In this document: positions 27,493 to 38,694 of the stretch, in pieces
Position numbering within the stretch: the first letter of the stretch is position 1
How the letters are laid out: the number at the start of each line of letters is the position of its first letter
Assembly (NCBI RefSeq): GCF_026341275.1
Contig: NZ_JAIFZO010000002.1
Location: forward strand, 2,023,264 to 2,087,263
DNA length: 64,000 nt
Direction: 5' to 3'
DNA from: Streptomyces ortus
Lineage (GTDB): Bacteria; Actinomycetota; Actinomycetes; Streptomycetales; Streptomycetaceae
Notes under the pieces: generated by a model
Databases searched by the model: none
Seen by the model: the letters and a program-made list of their open reading frames with translations, nothing else
What the model was told of the DNA's origin: nothing
Program-made: the position numbers and the translations under genes

Positions 27493-28917
27493 TCAGCCCC
27501 CCGCCCCCGCGGAGCGCACCGCCTGCAACTGGTCCAGGAACCACTGCGCCGGAGGCAGCGCGGTCGCCGCCGCAGCCAACCGCTTGGTCCGCTCGGCCCG
27601 CTCCCCCGCAGGCACCAGCAACGCCTCGTGCAACGCCTCCGCCGTACCGGACACGTCGTACGGGTTCACGACGACCGAGTCGTCGCCCAGCTCCTCGTAC
27701 GCCCCCGCCTCCCGCGACAGCACCAGCACGCACCCGTCGTCGGAGACGACAGGCACCTCCTTCGCGACGAGGTTCATACCGTCGCGGATGGGGTTCACGA
27801 GGGCCACGTCGGCCAGCCGGTACGCCGCGAGTGAGCGCGCGAAGTCGTCCTTGACGTGCAGGACGACCGGCGTCCAGCCGTCCGTCCCGTACGCGGAGTT
27901 GATCTCGTCGGCGACCCGCTGCACCTCGGCCGTGTAGTCGCGGTACACCGCGAGGTCCTGCCGCGACGGGTACGCGAACGCCACGTGCACCACCCGCTCC
28001 CGCCACTCGGGCCGGTCCTCCAGCAGCTCGCGGTAGGCCAGGAGCCCGCGCACGATGTTCTTGGACAGCTCGGTCCGGTCCACCCGCACGATGGTCTTCC
28101 GGGCGCTGCCGTCGGGCGCGGTGCCGATCTGCTCGCGCAGCGCGGCCATCCGCTCGTCGACGTCCTCCCGGTGCGAGCGCTCGCGCAGGAAGTCCGCGTC
28201 GGCGCCCAGCCCGTGCACGCCGATCCGCGTGTCCGGGTCGAAGTCGTCCCCCAGCACGGCCCGGCAGCAGTCCGTGAACGCGTCCGCCCACCGCCGGGTG
28301 AGGAACGCGGCCCGGTCGGCGCCGAGGATCCCGTGCAGGACCTTCGCCGCGATGTCGTCCGGGAGGAGACGGAAGTAGTCGGCGGGGGCCCACGGGGTGT
28401 GCGAGAAGTGCCCGATCCGCAGGTCGGGACGGAGCTCACGGAGCATCCGCGGCACGAGGGTCAGGTGGTAGTCCTGCACGAGGACCGCGGCGCCGTCCGC
28501 CGCCTCCTCGGCCAGTGCCTCGGCGAAGGCCTGGTTATACGTCTCGTAGGCCGCCCACTGGCGCCGGAAACCCGCGTCGAAGACGGGTTCCAGGGGGGTC
28601 TGGTAGAGCATGTGGTGGACGAACCACAGCGCGGAGTTCGCGATGCCGTTGTACGCGGCGGCGTGGGTGTCGGCGTCGATGTCGAGCATCCGGACGCCGT
28701 CCTCGCTCACGCCGCGCCGGACGGCCTCGCGGTCGCCGTCGCCGAGGGCCGAGCAGACCCACAGGGCGCCGGCGTCGGGGCCGATGGCCGAGAGGCCCGA
28801 CACGAGTCCGCCTCCGCCGCGCTTGGCCGTGAGCTCGCCGGACTCGTCCTTCGTGTACGAGACCGGGCCGCGGTTGGACGCGACGAGGACGGGGTGTGTG
28901 CCGTGGGTGGGAGCCAT
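27493..28917 (-). CDS. otsA: Trehalose-6-phosphate synthase
   Basis: A GT20 glycosyltransferase joining glucose (from a nucleotide sugar) to glucose-6-phosphate. The 474-residue product shows the N-terminal VLVASNRGPVSY, the phosphate-binding loop KRGGGGLVSGLSAI, VQDYHLTLVPRMLRELRPD, the catalytic-region IGHFSHTPWAP, and the C-terminal NPIRDGMNLVAKE and LSREAGAYEEL. All belong to OtsA. It is co-directional with the upstream gpgS gene and convergent with otsB. Confidence 0.93.
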   Translation of the reverse strand: MAPTHGTHPVLVASNRGPVSYTKDESGELTAKRGGGGLVSGLSAIGPDAGALWVCSALGDGDREAVRRGVSEDGVRMLDIDADTHAAAYNGIANSALWFVHHMLYQTPLEPVFDAGFRRQWAAYETYNQAFAEALAEEAADGAAVLVQDYHLTLVPRMLRELRPDLRIGHFSHTPWAPADYFRLLPDDIAAKVLHGILGADRAAFLTRRWADAFTDCCRAVLGDDFDPDTRIGVHGLGADADFLRERSHREDVDERMAALREQIGTAPDGSARKTIVRVDRTELSKNIVRGLLAYRELLEDRPEWRERVVHVAFAYPSRQDLAVYRDYTAEVQRVADEINSAYGTDGWTPVVLHVKDDFARSLAAYRLADVALVNPIRDGMNLVAKEVPVVSDDGCVLVLSREAGAYEELGDDSVVVNPYDVSGTAEALHEALLVPAGERAERTKRLAAAATALPPAQWFLDQLQAVRSAGAGG

Positions 28918-28980
28918 GACTCGAAATCTAGCCGCAGCTCCAACCGCTCAAACGTTCCACTCGCCGTGGACGGGGGTGTC

Positions 28981-29064
28981 GCGCAGTTCCTCGCGCCCCT
29001 GAGAGCCAAAGCCGAAAGATTGCGCCGTTCCCCGCGCCCCTGATGGGGGCGCGGGGAACCGCGC
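28981..29064. repeat. Repeat family B cluster between gpgS and otsA
   Basis: Copies at 28981-29000 (GCGCAGTTCCTCGCGCCCCT), 29022-29041 (exact core) and an inverted one at 29045-29064. The last two form a hairpin that could act as the gpgS terminator. Confidence 0.8.
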
Positions 29065-29068
29065 CCCG

Positions 29069-30016
29069 CTAGGCCGCGCGGCGGGTCACGTACTCTCTGA
29101 TGTCCGTCATCGGGGGGCGTTCCTCCAGGTCGACGGAGTGTGTCCGCGGCTCGAAGCCGTTCTCGCCCCGGACGAACTGCGTCAGCGACGGCCGGATCAT
29201 GTGCCCGCGGGCCAGCCGGAGCTGCGCCGTGCGGTAGATCGCCGCGGACATCCGTCCGAGCGCCTGCCCGTCCTGGTGCCGGTGCTTCCGCACGCCCACG
29301 TCGACCTGCGCGAGGGCGTCGAGCCCCACCAGGTGCAGCGAGTCGACCAGCATGCCCAGCTCCACGCCGTACCCCACGGGGAACGGAAGCCGTTCGAGGA
29401 GCGAGCGGCGGGCCGCGTACTCCCCGCCCAGCGGCTGGACGAAGCCGGCCAGCTGCGGCCAGTGCATGTTGAGCAGCGGCCGGGCCATGAGTTCCGTCAC
29501 CCGGCCCCCCTGACCCGCGGCCGAGCCCAGCGGACGGTCGTACATCGCCTTGACGAGGTCGACCCCCGGATCCGTGAGCAGCGGCCCGACGATCCCGGAG
29601 ACGAAGTCCGCCGAGAACTCCTTCAGGTCCGCGTCCACGAAGGCCACGATGTCCCCGCGGGTGACGAGCAGCGAGCGCCACAGCACCTCGCCCTTGCCGG
29701 GGACGGCCGGGATCCGGGGCAGGATCTCGTCCCGGTGCACGACACGGGCGCCCGCGGCGGCGGCGACCTCAGAGGTGCGGTCCGTCGAGCCCGAGTCGAT
29801 CACCACGACCTCGTCGACGAGCGGCACTCTCGTGGTCATCAGCTCACGGCGGATCACGGCGACGATCTCGCCGACGGTCTCCTCCTCATTGAGCGCGGGC
29901 AGTACGACACTGACCGTGGAGCCGGTGGACCGCTTCGCGGCGATCAGCTTCTTGAGCGGGCGGTCCTCGACGGACCAGGAGCGCGTGCTCAGCCAGCGCT
30001 CGACGTCTTCCAGCAC
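29069..30016 (-). CDS. gpgS: Glucosyl-3-phosphoglycerate synthase
   Basis: A GT-A, GT81-type transferase that adds glucose to 3-phosphoglycerate, the first step to glucosylglycerate and, in mycobacteria, methylglucose lipopolysaccharides. The 315-residue product has VSVVLPALNEEETVGEIV, VVIDSGSTDRTSEVA, the metal motif FVDADLKEFSADFVSG, and LNMHWPQLAGFVQPLGGEYAARRS, diagnostic of GpgS. The GTG at 30016 follows GGGAGAG. ATG 30085 would add 23 non-conserved residues. It lies upstream of otsA on the same strand, a compatible-solute grouping. Confidence 0.88.
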   Translation of the reverse strand: MLEDVERWLSTRSWSVEDRPLKKLIAAKRSTGSTVSVVLPALNEEETVGEIVAVIRRELMTTRVPLVDEVVVIDSGSTDRTSEVAAAAGARVVHRDEILPRIPAVPGKGEVLWRSLLVTRGDIVAFVDADLKEFSADFVSGIVGPLLTDPGVDLVKAMYDRPLGSAAGQGGRVTELMARPLLNMHWPQLAGFVQPLGGEYAARRSLLERLPFPVGYGVELGMLVDSLHLVGLDALAQVDVGVRKHRHQDGQALGRMSAAIYRTAQLRLARGHMIRPSLTQFVRGENGFEPRTHSVDLEERPPMTDIREYVTRRAA

Positions 30017-30230
30017 GTGCGGCTCTCCCTTGCGTTCATCGGGATGCGTGCGTCCCGCCGCGACGCGGACCGGTGTGGCGGTCATCTCGCGGTTCGGACG
30101 GCTCTCTCCACCATCCATGCCGTCGGTTACAGTCTTGAACAACGCTGATGACCATCGCATGTCGGGGGTCGTTGCGCGGACAACTAAAATCACGTGCAGG
30201 ACCACACATGCAGGACCACAACTGAATACC

Positions 30231-30390
30231 GCTCATCCAGAGGGGCAGAGGGATACGGCCCGTTGAAGCCCCGGCAACCCTCCAGCCGGTCTCGTCCTGA
30301 TCGTCGTCGAACATCGCCGATCAGCGCCGCGAGGCTCCCGGCTCGGGAAGGTGCCAAATCCGTCTCATGGCGAAGTGCGTCGTGAGGAAG
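30231..30390 (+). promoter_or_regulatory. SAM riboswitch (SAM-I/SAM-IV clan) upstream of thrC
   Basis: The conserved core is present in order: CTCATCCAGAG (30232-30242), GGCAGAGGGATACGGCCC, GTTGAAGCCCCGGCAACC, then after a variable hairpin GAAGGTGCCAAATCC (30347-30361). These are the S-box helices P1/P2/J3-4 that bind S-adenosylmethionine. SAM-IV is common in actinobacteria and cannot be separated from SAM-I by eye. It probably shuts off thrC when SAM is plentiful. The 3' limit is approximate. Confidence 0.9.
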
Positions 30391-30412
30391 ATGAGGAAAG
30401 GGCCTCGCCTCC

Positions 30413-31747
30413 ATGGCTGCGCAGACAGTTGCAAGCACCACGAATTCCACCCCCGCGTCCGTGTCCGCCTCCGCCGCGGGCTCCGCGAACGCCGTCGACC
30501 TCGGTCCGGCCGCCGCGCTCTCCTGCCGCGAGTGCGGCCACCGCGTCCCGCTCGGTCCGGTCTTCGCCTGCGAGGAGTGTTTCGGCCCGCTGGAGATCGC
30601 GTACGACTTCTCGGGTTACGACACCGAGGAACTCCGCAAGCGGATCGAAGCGGGTCCCGCGAACATCTGGCGCTACGCGCCGCTGCTGCCCGTCCCCGCG
30701 GACGTGGCGGACAAGCCGAACATCAACCCCGGCTGGACCAAGCTCGTCCAGGCCGACAACCTGGCGCGTGAGCTGGGCGTCGACGCCGGCAAGCTCTTCG
30801 TCAAGGACGACTCCGGCAACCCGACGCACTCCTTCAAGGACCGCGTCGTCGCCCAGGCGCTGGAGGCCGCGCGCGCCTTCGGCTTCACCACCCTCTCCTG
30901 CTCCTCCACCGGCAACCTGGCGGGCGCGGTGGGCGCCGCCGCCGCGCGGGCCGGTTTCCGTTCCTGCGTGTTCATCCCGCACGACCTGGAGCAGGGCAAG
31001 GTCGTCATGGCCGCGGTCTACGGCGGCGAGCTCGTCGGCATCGAGGGCAACTACGACGACGTGAACCGTTTCTGCTCCGAGCTGATCGGCGACCCGGCCG
31101 GCGAGGGCTGGGGCTTCGTCAACGTCAACCTGCGGCCGTACTACGCGGAGGGCTCCAAGACCCTGGCGTACGAGATCTGTGAGCAGCTCGGCTGGCGGCT
31201 GCCGGACCAGCTGGTCGTGCCGATCGCCTCCGGTTCGCAGCTGACGAAGATCGACAAGGGGCTCAAGGAGCTGATCCAGCTCGGCCTCGTCGAGGACAGG
31301 CCGTACAAGATCTTCGGTGCCCAGGCCGAGGGCTGTTCACCGGTGTCCGTCGCCTACAAGGCCGGGCACGACGTCGTACGCCCGCAGAAGCCGGACACGA
31401 TCGCGAAGTCGCTCGCGATCGGGAACCCGGCCGACGGGCCGTACGTGCTCGACATCGCCCGCCGGACGGGCGGGGCTGTGGAGGACGTGAACGACGACCA
31501 GGTCGTCGACGCGATCAAGCTGCTGGCGCGGACCGAGGGGATCTTCGCGGAGACCGCCGGCGGGGTGACGGTGGGGGTCGCGAAGAAGCTGATCGAGAGC
31601 GGGCTGCTCGACCCGACGCTGACGACCGTCGTCCTCAACACCGGGGACGGTCTGAAGACGCTGGACGCCGTGGCCTCCGACACGGGGCTGACCGCGACCA
31701 TCCGTCCGAACCTCGATTCCTTCCACGAGGCCGGGCTCGGGTCCTGA
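30413..31747 (+). CDS. thrC: Threonine synthase
   Basis: A PLP enzyme converting O-phosphohomoserine to threonine. The 444-residue protein has the PLP lysine motif NPTHSFKDRVVAQAL (~143), SCSSTGNLAGAVGAAAARAG and the C-terminal VVLNTGDGLKTLDAV. Near the N-terminus CRECGHRVPLG and FACEECFGPLE form a four-cysteine, zinc-ribbon-like unit typical of actinobacterial ThrC. Expression is preceded by a SAM riboswitch, which links threonine supply to the methionine branch. cysO follows after 56 bp. Confidence 0.94.
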   Translation: MAAQTVASTTNSTPASVSASAAGSANAVDLGPAAALSCRECGHRVPLGPVFACEECFGPLEIAYDFSGYDTEELRKRIEAGPANIWRYAPLLPVPADVADKPNINPGWTKLVQADNLARELGVDAGKLFVKDDSGNPTHSFKDRVVAQALEAARAFGFTTLSCSSTGNLAGAVGAAAARAGFRSCVFIPHDLEQGKVVMAAVYGGELVGIEGNYDDVNRFCSELIGDPAGEGWGFVNVNLRPYYAEGSKTLAYEICEQLGWRLPDQLVVPIASGSQLTKIDKGLKELIQLGLVEDRPYKIFGAQAEGCSPVSVAYKAGHDVVRPQKPDTIAKSLAIGNPADGPYVLDIARRTGGAVEDVNDDQVVDAIKLLARTEGIFAETAGGVTVGVAKKLIESGLLDPTLTTVVLNTGDGLKTLDAVASDTGLTATIRPNLDSFHEAGLGS

Positions 31748-31803
31748 TCGCCGTCCGCCCGCACCGCACCGCAGCCCTACCTGCCCTACCTGTTGGAGGT
31801 CCC

Positions 31804-32079
31804 GTGAGCGTCAACGTCCGTATCCCCACCATCCTGCGTACCTACACGGGTGGTCGGGCCGAGGTGGCCGCCGAAGGGGCGACCCTCGCCGAGGTCATCG
31901 CCGATCTGGAGAAGAACCACACCGGTATCGCGGCCCGTGTCCTGGACGACCAGGGCAAGCTGCGGCGGTTCGTCAACGTGTACGTGAACGACGACGACGT
32001 CCGCTTCGAGCAGGGTCTGGAGACGGCCACGCCGGACGGCGTCGGGGTCTCGATCATCCCGGCGGTCGCCGGCGGCTGA
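31804..32079 (+). CDS. cysO: Sulfur-carrier protein CysO (MoaD/ThiS fold)
   Basis: A 91-residue ubiquitin-fold carrier. It closely resembles mycobacterial CysO as I recall it (IPTILRTYTGG, RRFVNVYVNDDDVRF, IIPAVAGG). The C-terminal Gly-Gly receives sulfur as a thiocarboxylate for cysteine synthesis by CysM. The cysM and mec partners are not adjacent; the gene is coupled to thrC instead. It is followed by a terminator hairpin, so thrC-cysO form a two-gene unit under the SAM riboswitch. Confidence 0.88.
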   Translation: MSVNVRIPTILRTYTGGRAEVAAEGATLAEVIADLEKNHTGIAARVLDDQGKLRRFVNVYVNDDDVRFEQGLETATPDGVGVSIIPAVAGG

Positions 32080-32100
32080 ACCGCCCGCCCCGTTCGTCGA

Positions 32101-32135
32101 ATTGCCCTCTCCGCGCCCGAAGCGGAGGGGGCAAT
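32101..32135 (+). terminator. Terminator after thrC-cysO
   Basis: Arms 32101-32114 (ATTGCCCTCTCCGC) and 32122-32135 pair with one wobble around a 7-base loop, 22 bp after the cysO stop. A short TCTGT follows. Confidence 0.8.
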
Positions 32136-34729
<2,594 letters not shown>

Positions 34730-34808
34730 TCCGGCAACGGATCGGCGGCCCACCGCCACGGCACGCACCCACCGCTGCCGCGGCACCGCTCCACCCCAGC
34801 TGCACGAA

Positions 34809-34846
34809 CCGAGGGCGGCACCCCACTCCAGGGGTGCCGCCCTCGG
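34809..34846 (+). terminator. Terminator after groEL
   Basis: Sixteen-base perfect arms (34809-34824 and 34831-34846) around ACTCCA, 80 bp after the groEL stop. Confidence 0.9.
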
Positions 34847-34958
34847 CCGTTCCGGATTGTGTGCGGGCCGGGTCCGGGATCGTGGCCGGGGTCACAGAGG
34901 TGGGCGCGGGGGGAGGCGGAATGCCTTGCGGGCCACGTTGGTTGTTCGGGGAGTTGTT

Positions 34959-34974
34959 TATGCGTATGCACATA
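34959..34974. promoter_or_regulatory. Imperfect palindrome upstream of the OYE gene
   Basis: TATGCGTATGCACATA matches its own reverse complement at 12 of 16 positions and lies 48 bp before the start of the flavin oxidoreductase in an A/T-richer patch. It could be a repressor operator or part of the promoter. No regulator gene is adjacent. Confidence 0.35.
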
Positions 34975-35021
34975 CCCGGTGGGATGTGCAATTCCCTCCC
35001 CCCCCCACGAGGAGTCCCCAC

Positions 35022-36146
35022 GTGACTGTCGCCCCCTCCGCCTCCCGCGCCGCCGAGGTTCTTTCCCGGCCCGTGGCCCTCAACGGTCTGACCGTTCCGA
35101 ACCGGATCGCGATGGCGCCGATGACCCGGCAGTTCTCGCCGGGCGGCGTTCCGGGGGAGGACGTGGCGTCGTACTACGCGCGCCGCGCCGCGGCCGGTGT
35201 CGGTCTCATCGTCACCGAGGGCACGTACGTGAACCACGAGTCGGCCGGGAACAGCGACAGGGTCCCGCGGTTCCACGGGGAGGAGCAGCTCGCCGGATGG
35301 GCGAAGGTCGCCGCGGACGTGCACGCGGCGGGCGGGACGATCGTGCCTCAGCTCTGGCACATCGGCATGGTGCGCGCCGCCGGTGAACCCCCGTTCGCGG
35401 ACGCGCCCGCGGTCGGCCCGTCCGGCCTGCGCCTGGACGGCACCGCCGGTCAGGGCAAGGAGATGACCCGGGCCGACCTCGACGACGTCATCCAGGCCTT
35501 CGCCGACGCTGCGGCCGACGCCGAGCGCATCGGCTTCGACGGGGTCGAGCTGCACGGCGCGCACGGCTACCTGCTCGACCAGTTCCTGTGGGCGGGCACC
35601 AACCGCCGCACGGACGGGTACGGCGGGGACCTCGTCGCCCGTACGAGGTTCGCCGCGGAGATCGTGGCCGCGGTGCGGGCGGTCGTCTCGCCCGCCTTCC
35701 CCGTCCTCTTCCGTTACTCGCAGTGGAAGCAGGACGTCTACAAGGCGCGCCTGGCGGAGACGCCGGCGGAGCTTGAGGCTCTGCTGGCCCCTCTCGCCGC
35801 GGCCGGTGTGGACGCCTTCCACGCGTCGACGCGGCGCTACTGGCTGCCGGAGTTCGACGGCTCCGACCTGAACCTGGCCGGCTGGACGAAGAAGCTCACC
35901 GGCAAGCCCGTCATCACCGTCGGGTCGGTCGGCCTCGACGGGGACTTCCTCAAGGGGTTCCGTGGGGAGGGTGCGCCGGTCAAGGGCATCGACGACCTGC
36001 TCGACCGGCTGGAGAACGAGGAGTTCGACATGATCGCGGTCGGCCGCGCGCTGCTTCAGGACCCGCAGTGGGCCATGAAGGTGCTGGGCGGGCGGTTCGG
36101 GGAGCTGGGGGCGTTCGAGGCGGGGGCGCTGCGCTCGCTCAGCTGA
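35022..36146 (+). CDS. NADH:flavin oxidoreductase, Old Yellow Enzyme family
   Basis: A 374-residue FMN TIM-barrel enzyme reducing activated C=C bonds with NAD(P)H. Motifs are LNGLTVPNRIAMAPMTRQ, VPQLWHIGMVR, FDGVELHGAHGYLLDQFLW with NRRTDGYGG, and the phosphate-binding DMIAVGRALLQDPQW. The active-site HxxN pair of classic OYE appears as HGAH. The substrate is unknown. GTG 35022 follows GAGGAG at good spacing. It is transcribed alone. Confidence 0.88.
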   Translation: MTVAPSASRAAEVLSRPVALNGLTVPNRIAMAPMTRQFSPGGVPGEDVASYYARRAAAGVGLIVTEGTYVNHESAGNSDRVPRFHGEEQLAGWAKVAADVHAAGGTIVPQLWHIGMVRAAGEPPFADAPAVGPSGLRLDGTAGQGKEMTRADLDDVIQAFADAAADAERIGFDGVELHGAHGYLLDQFLWAGTNRRTDGYGGDLVARTRFAAEIVAAVRAVVSPAFPVLFRYSQWKQDVYKARLAETPAELEALLAPLAAAGVDAFHASTRRYWLPEFDGSDLNLAGWTKKLTGKPVITVGSVGLDGDFLKGFRGEGAPVKGIDDLLDRLENEEFDMIAVGRALLQDPQWAMKVLGGRFGELGAFEAGALRSLS

Positions 36147-36211
36147 GGGGCGGGGTGCGGGTGCGGGGGCGGGTTCGGGTACGCGTTCGGCTGGGGCCGA
36201 CGGGGGTGGTT

Positions 36212-36336
36212 GCGCAGTTCCCCGCGCCCCTTAAATGCGAAAGATTGCGCCGTTCCCCGCGCCCCTAAAAGCCGAAAGGCAAGGGACTGCGCCGTTCCCC
36301 GCGCCCCTGGGTACTCAGGGGCGCGGGGAACGGCGC
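36212..36336. repeat. Repeat family B cluster, three direct and one inverted copy
   Basis: Cores at 36212-36231, 36247-36266, 36289-36308 and inverted 36317-36336. The last two form a large hairpin. Spacers carry the GCGAAAG/GCCGAAAG motif. The cluster adjoins the truncated-gene scar. Confidence 0.88.
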
Positions 36337-36375
36337 AACGGGGGGTTGGGGGCGGAGCCCCCAGGTGGGGCCCGG

Positions 36376-36603
36376 TCAGGGTGTCGGGGGCAGGTGGTGT
36401 TGTGCCCACTGTCCGAAGGGGGTCAGGGGGATGCCCAGGTCCCTGGCGTACTGGGGGCGGCCGGGCTGGCCGACCACGTTCAGGCGCTCGTGCGAGGCGC
36501 CCATCGGCGGCATGCCCGCGGCCAGCGCCTCCTCCTCCGTCATGTCCGGCGCGGACAGCCGCGTACCCAGTGCCTGGGAGAGGATCTCGGCGAGAACTCG
36601 TGC
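36376..36603 (-). pseudogene. 3' remnant of an NmrA-type NAD(P)-binding oxidoreductase
   Basis: Only ~75 C-terminal residues are recognisable: RARVLAEILSQALGTRL, then MPPMGASHERLN and IPLTPFGQWAQHHL. This looks like the C-terminal part of NmrA/NAD(P)H-azoreductase-like proteins (cofactor-induction loop, then a closing helix). No Rossmann N-terminus exists upstream; at about 36603 the sequence passes directly into the opposite-strand TetR remnant. The open frame continues but is only the complement of that remnant. Confidence 0.65.
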
Positions 36604-36858
36604 TCGCGGGCGTTGGAGGAGGCGGGGGATCCGCTGCTTCACCGCGCCGCGCGGGACGGCGCGGTGGCGGAGGGGGTCACCGTCGCCGACCTGATCACGC
36701 TCGCGGTCGGCATCGTGCTGGCCACGGAGCAGCACCGGGACCCGGCGGCGGAGGCGGGCCGGTTGTTCCGGCTGGCGGTGACGGGGCTGAGCCCCGCGGG
36801 CGGGAGCGCGGACCGCGCAAGTCGGCAACCGCGCGGCGCGTCCGACGGGCCTGGGTGA
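36601..36858 (+). pseudogene. 3' remnant of a TetR-family regulator
   Basis: About 70 residues match the ligand-domain C-terminus of TetR regulators: LEEAGDPLLHRAARDGAVAE, then VTVADLITLAVGIVLATE and EAGRLFRLAVTGLSP. The HTH and most of the protein are missing. Its 5' break coincides with the 5' break of the NmrA remnant, which implies one deletion that removed both 5' halves and the shared promoter. A CGCCG-rich stretch (36876-36907) follows. Confidence 0.65.
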
Positions 36859-36948
36859 CGAGGGCGGCACCGCGTACTGCCGCGCCGCCGCGCCGCCGCG
36901 CCGCCGGGCACCGGGCGCAGGGCACCGGCCCCAGCATCCGTTCCGGCT

Positions 36949-37548
36949 CTAGAGGTTTCCCATCGGTTCGATGTCGACCTTCACGGGGGTGCCCCAGATG
37001 CGCAGGACCTCGTAGTCCGTGAACTCGTGGACCAGGCGGTAGGCCATGCTCGGGCGAGGGGTCCTGCGCTGTGCGGCGAGATACAGCTCGGCCTCCTGCT
37101 TGTCGCGGCGGGGCGTGCCGCAGAGCTGCCAGGCCTGGCCGGTCCACATCTCCGGGAGCCAGCGCTGCTGGGGCTGGGGCCGGTCGCCCCGGACACCGTA
37201 ACGGGACGTGGTGCGTTCGGAACTCTCCCCCGGGGCCGCCTGGCGCCCCTGGGGGAAGGAGTCCTGGAACGAGTCGTTCACCTTCGAGCGGCGGGCGAGG
37301 CGGCGGCGGGTCTCGCAGAGCAGGCACAGGTCGGGGGCGTCCTCGTCGACCGGGCCCGTGGGGTGTTCCGCGCAGCGGGTGGTGGGGGCCGCGGTGGTGA
37401 CGGTCTCGTCCAGGAGGTCGAGGGCGCGCTTCAGGTCCGCCTTCACCTCGTGGAGCTTGGCGTCCGGCATCTCGGTGGAGAGGGCGTCTCCGTGCTCGCC
37501 CAGCACGCGGAGGGCTCTGCCCAGGGCGGTCAGTTGCGCGTGGTTCAC
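36949..37548 (-). CDS. Conserved hypothetical protein with zinc-ribbon-like cysteines
   Basis: 199 residues. The N-terminal helical part (HAQLTALGRALRVLGEHGDAL, KADLKRALDLLDE) is followed by cysteines in TRCAEHPTG and LCLLCETRRRLARRS, which could bind one zinc, and a C-terminal domain with WLPEMWTGQAWQLCG. No family is recognised. GTG 37548 follows GGAAGGGA at slightly long spacing; a GTG at 37596 has no ribosome site. The neighbouring murQ ends 79 bp upstream of this start. Confidence 0.6.
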   Translation of the reverse strand: MNHAQLTALGRALRVLGEHGDALSTEMPDAKLHEVKADLKRALDLLDETVTTAAPTTRCAEHPTGPVDEDAPDLCLLCETRRRLARRSKVNDSFQDSFPQGRQAAPGESSERTTSRYGVRGDRPQPQQRWLPEMWTGQAWQLCGTPRRDKQEAELYLAAQRRTPRPSMAYRLVHEFTDYEVLRIWGTPVKVDIEPMGNL

Positions 37549-37627
37549 GGTCTTGGAGTCCCTTCCGATCGGCTTCACCAGCGTCGCACGAGCCACTGAC
37601 AGTGCGGCGGGGGTGGTGTGAGTGGTT

Positions 37628-38599
37628 CTAGACGTGCGGGACTGCCGTCAGGGCTTCGCGCAGGTGGCCGTTCGACGTGGTGAGGAGGTGGGCGGCCGTG
37701 GCCGCGTCCACGCCGCCCAGGATCGCGAGGATCGCGTTCTTCACCTCGCCGTCCGTCGCGGCCAGCGCCGCCTCGATCTCCTCGTCGGAGGCACCCGTGG
37801 CGAGCGCGACGATACGCCGTGAACGCGCCCGCAGCTTCTCGTTCGAGGCGCGTACGTCGACCATCAGGTTCCCGTACGTCTTCCCCAGCCGGATCATCGT
37901 GATCGTCGAGAGCATGTTGAGGACGAGCTTCTGCGCCGTGCCCGCCTTCAGCCGGGTGGAGCCCGTGAGCAGTTCGGGGCCCACCACGACCTCGATGCCG
38001 TGCTCCGCCGCTGCCGCGAGCGCGCTGTCCGCGTTGCAGGACAGGCCGACCGTGAGGGCGCCGAGCGCGCGGGCGTGCTCGACCGCCCCGATCGCGTACG
38101 GGGTGCGGCCCGAGGCGGAGACGCCGACGACCGTGTCGTCCGCCGTGAGGTCCAGCGCGGACAGGTCCGCGACGGCCAGCTCCGCGGAGTCCTCCGCCCC
38201 CTCGGCCGACGTCGTCATCGCGGCCGGACCGCCCGCGATCAGTCCGACGACCTCGGCCGGGTCCGTGTTGAACGTGGGCGGGCACTCCGACGCGTCCAGC
38301 ACGCCGAGCCGTCCCGCGGTGCCGGCGCCGGCGTAGACGAGCCGGCCGCCGCGCCCCATCCGCTCCGCGATGGCGTCGATGGCCGCCGCGATGTCCGGCA
38401 GTTGCGCGGCGACGGCGGTGGGCACGGTGGCGTCCTCACCGTTCATGATCCGCGCGATGTCGAGCGTCGGCAGCCGGTCGATGTCGGAGTGCTCGGGACG
38501 GAACGCCTCCGTGGTGAGCACCTCCAACTCGGCCCGTACATCGCGGTATTCGGCAGGGGAAGGGGAGGGGGCGTCGGTGGCGTCGGCGCTTGAGGTCAT
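37628..38599 (-). CDS. murQ: N-acetylmuramic acid 6-phosphate etherase
   Basis: Cleaves the lactyl ether of MurNAc-6-phosphate to GlcNAc-6-phosphate, feeding nagA during wall recycling. The 323-residue SIS-domain protein has LVYAGAGTAGRLGVLDASECPPTF, VVGVSASGRTPYAIGAVEHA and EVVVGPELLTGSTRLKAGTAQK, all diagnostic. The ATG is preceded by GGAAAGAG. The RpiR-type regulator lies 216 bp upstream on the same strand, separated by a tandem repeat, so a murR-murQ operon is likely. Confidence 0.93.
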   Translation of the reverse strand: MTSSADATDAPSPSPAEYRDVRAELEVLTTEAFRPEHSDIDRLPTLDIARIMNGEDATVPTAVAAQLPDIAAAIDAIAERMGRGGRLVYAGAGTAGRLGVLDASECPPTFNTDPAEVVGLIAGGPAAMTTSAEGAEDSAELAVADLSALDLTADDTVVGVSASGRTPYAIGAVEHARALGALTVGLSCNADSALAAAAEHGIEVVVGPELLTGSTRLKAGTAQKLVLNMLSTITMIRLGKTYGNLMVDVRASNEKLRARSRRIVALATGASDEEIEAALAATDGEVKNAILAILGGVDAATAAHLLTTSNGHLREALTAVPHV

Positions 38600-38694
38600 G
38601 TGCAGCGACTCTTTCCGGTACGGGGCGCGCTCCTCTTCGGGGGCGCGGCAAACGGCTTCAGGGTGCGGCAAACGGTGCGGTCTTTGTCTTCCCG

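Noticed and set aside
26202..29064. Rho-independent terminators at every family-B copy
   Set aside because: Only paired inverted copies (29022-29064, 36289-36336, 63122-63167) form strong hairpins; single copies do not.
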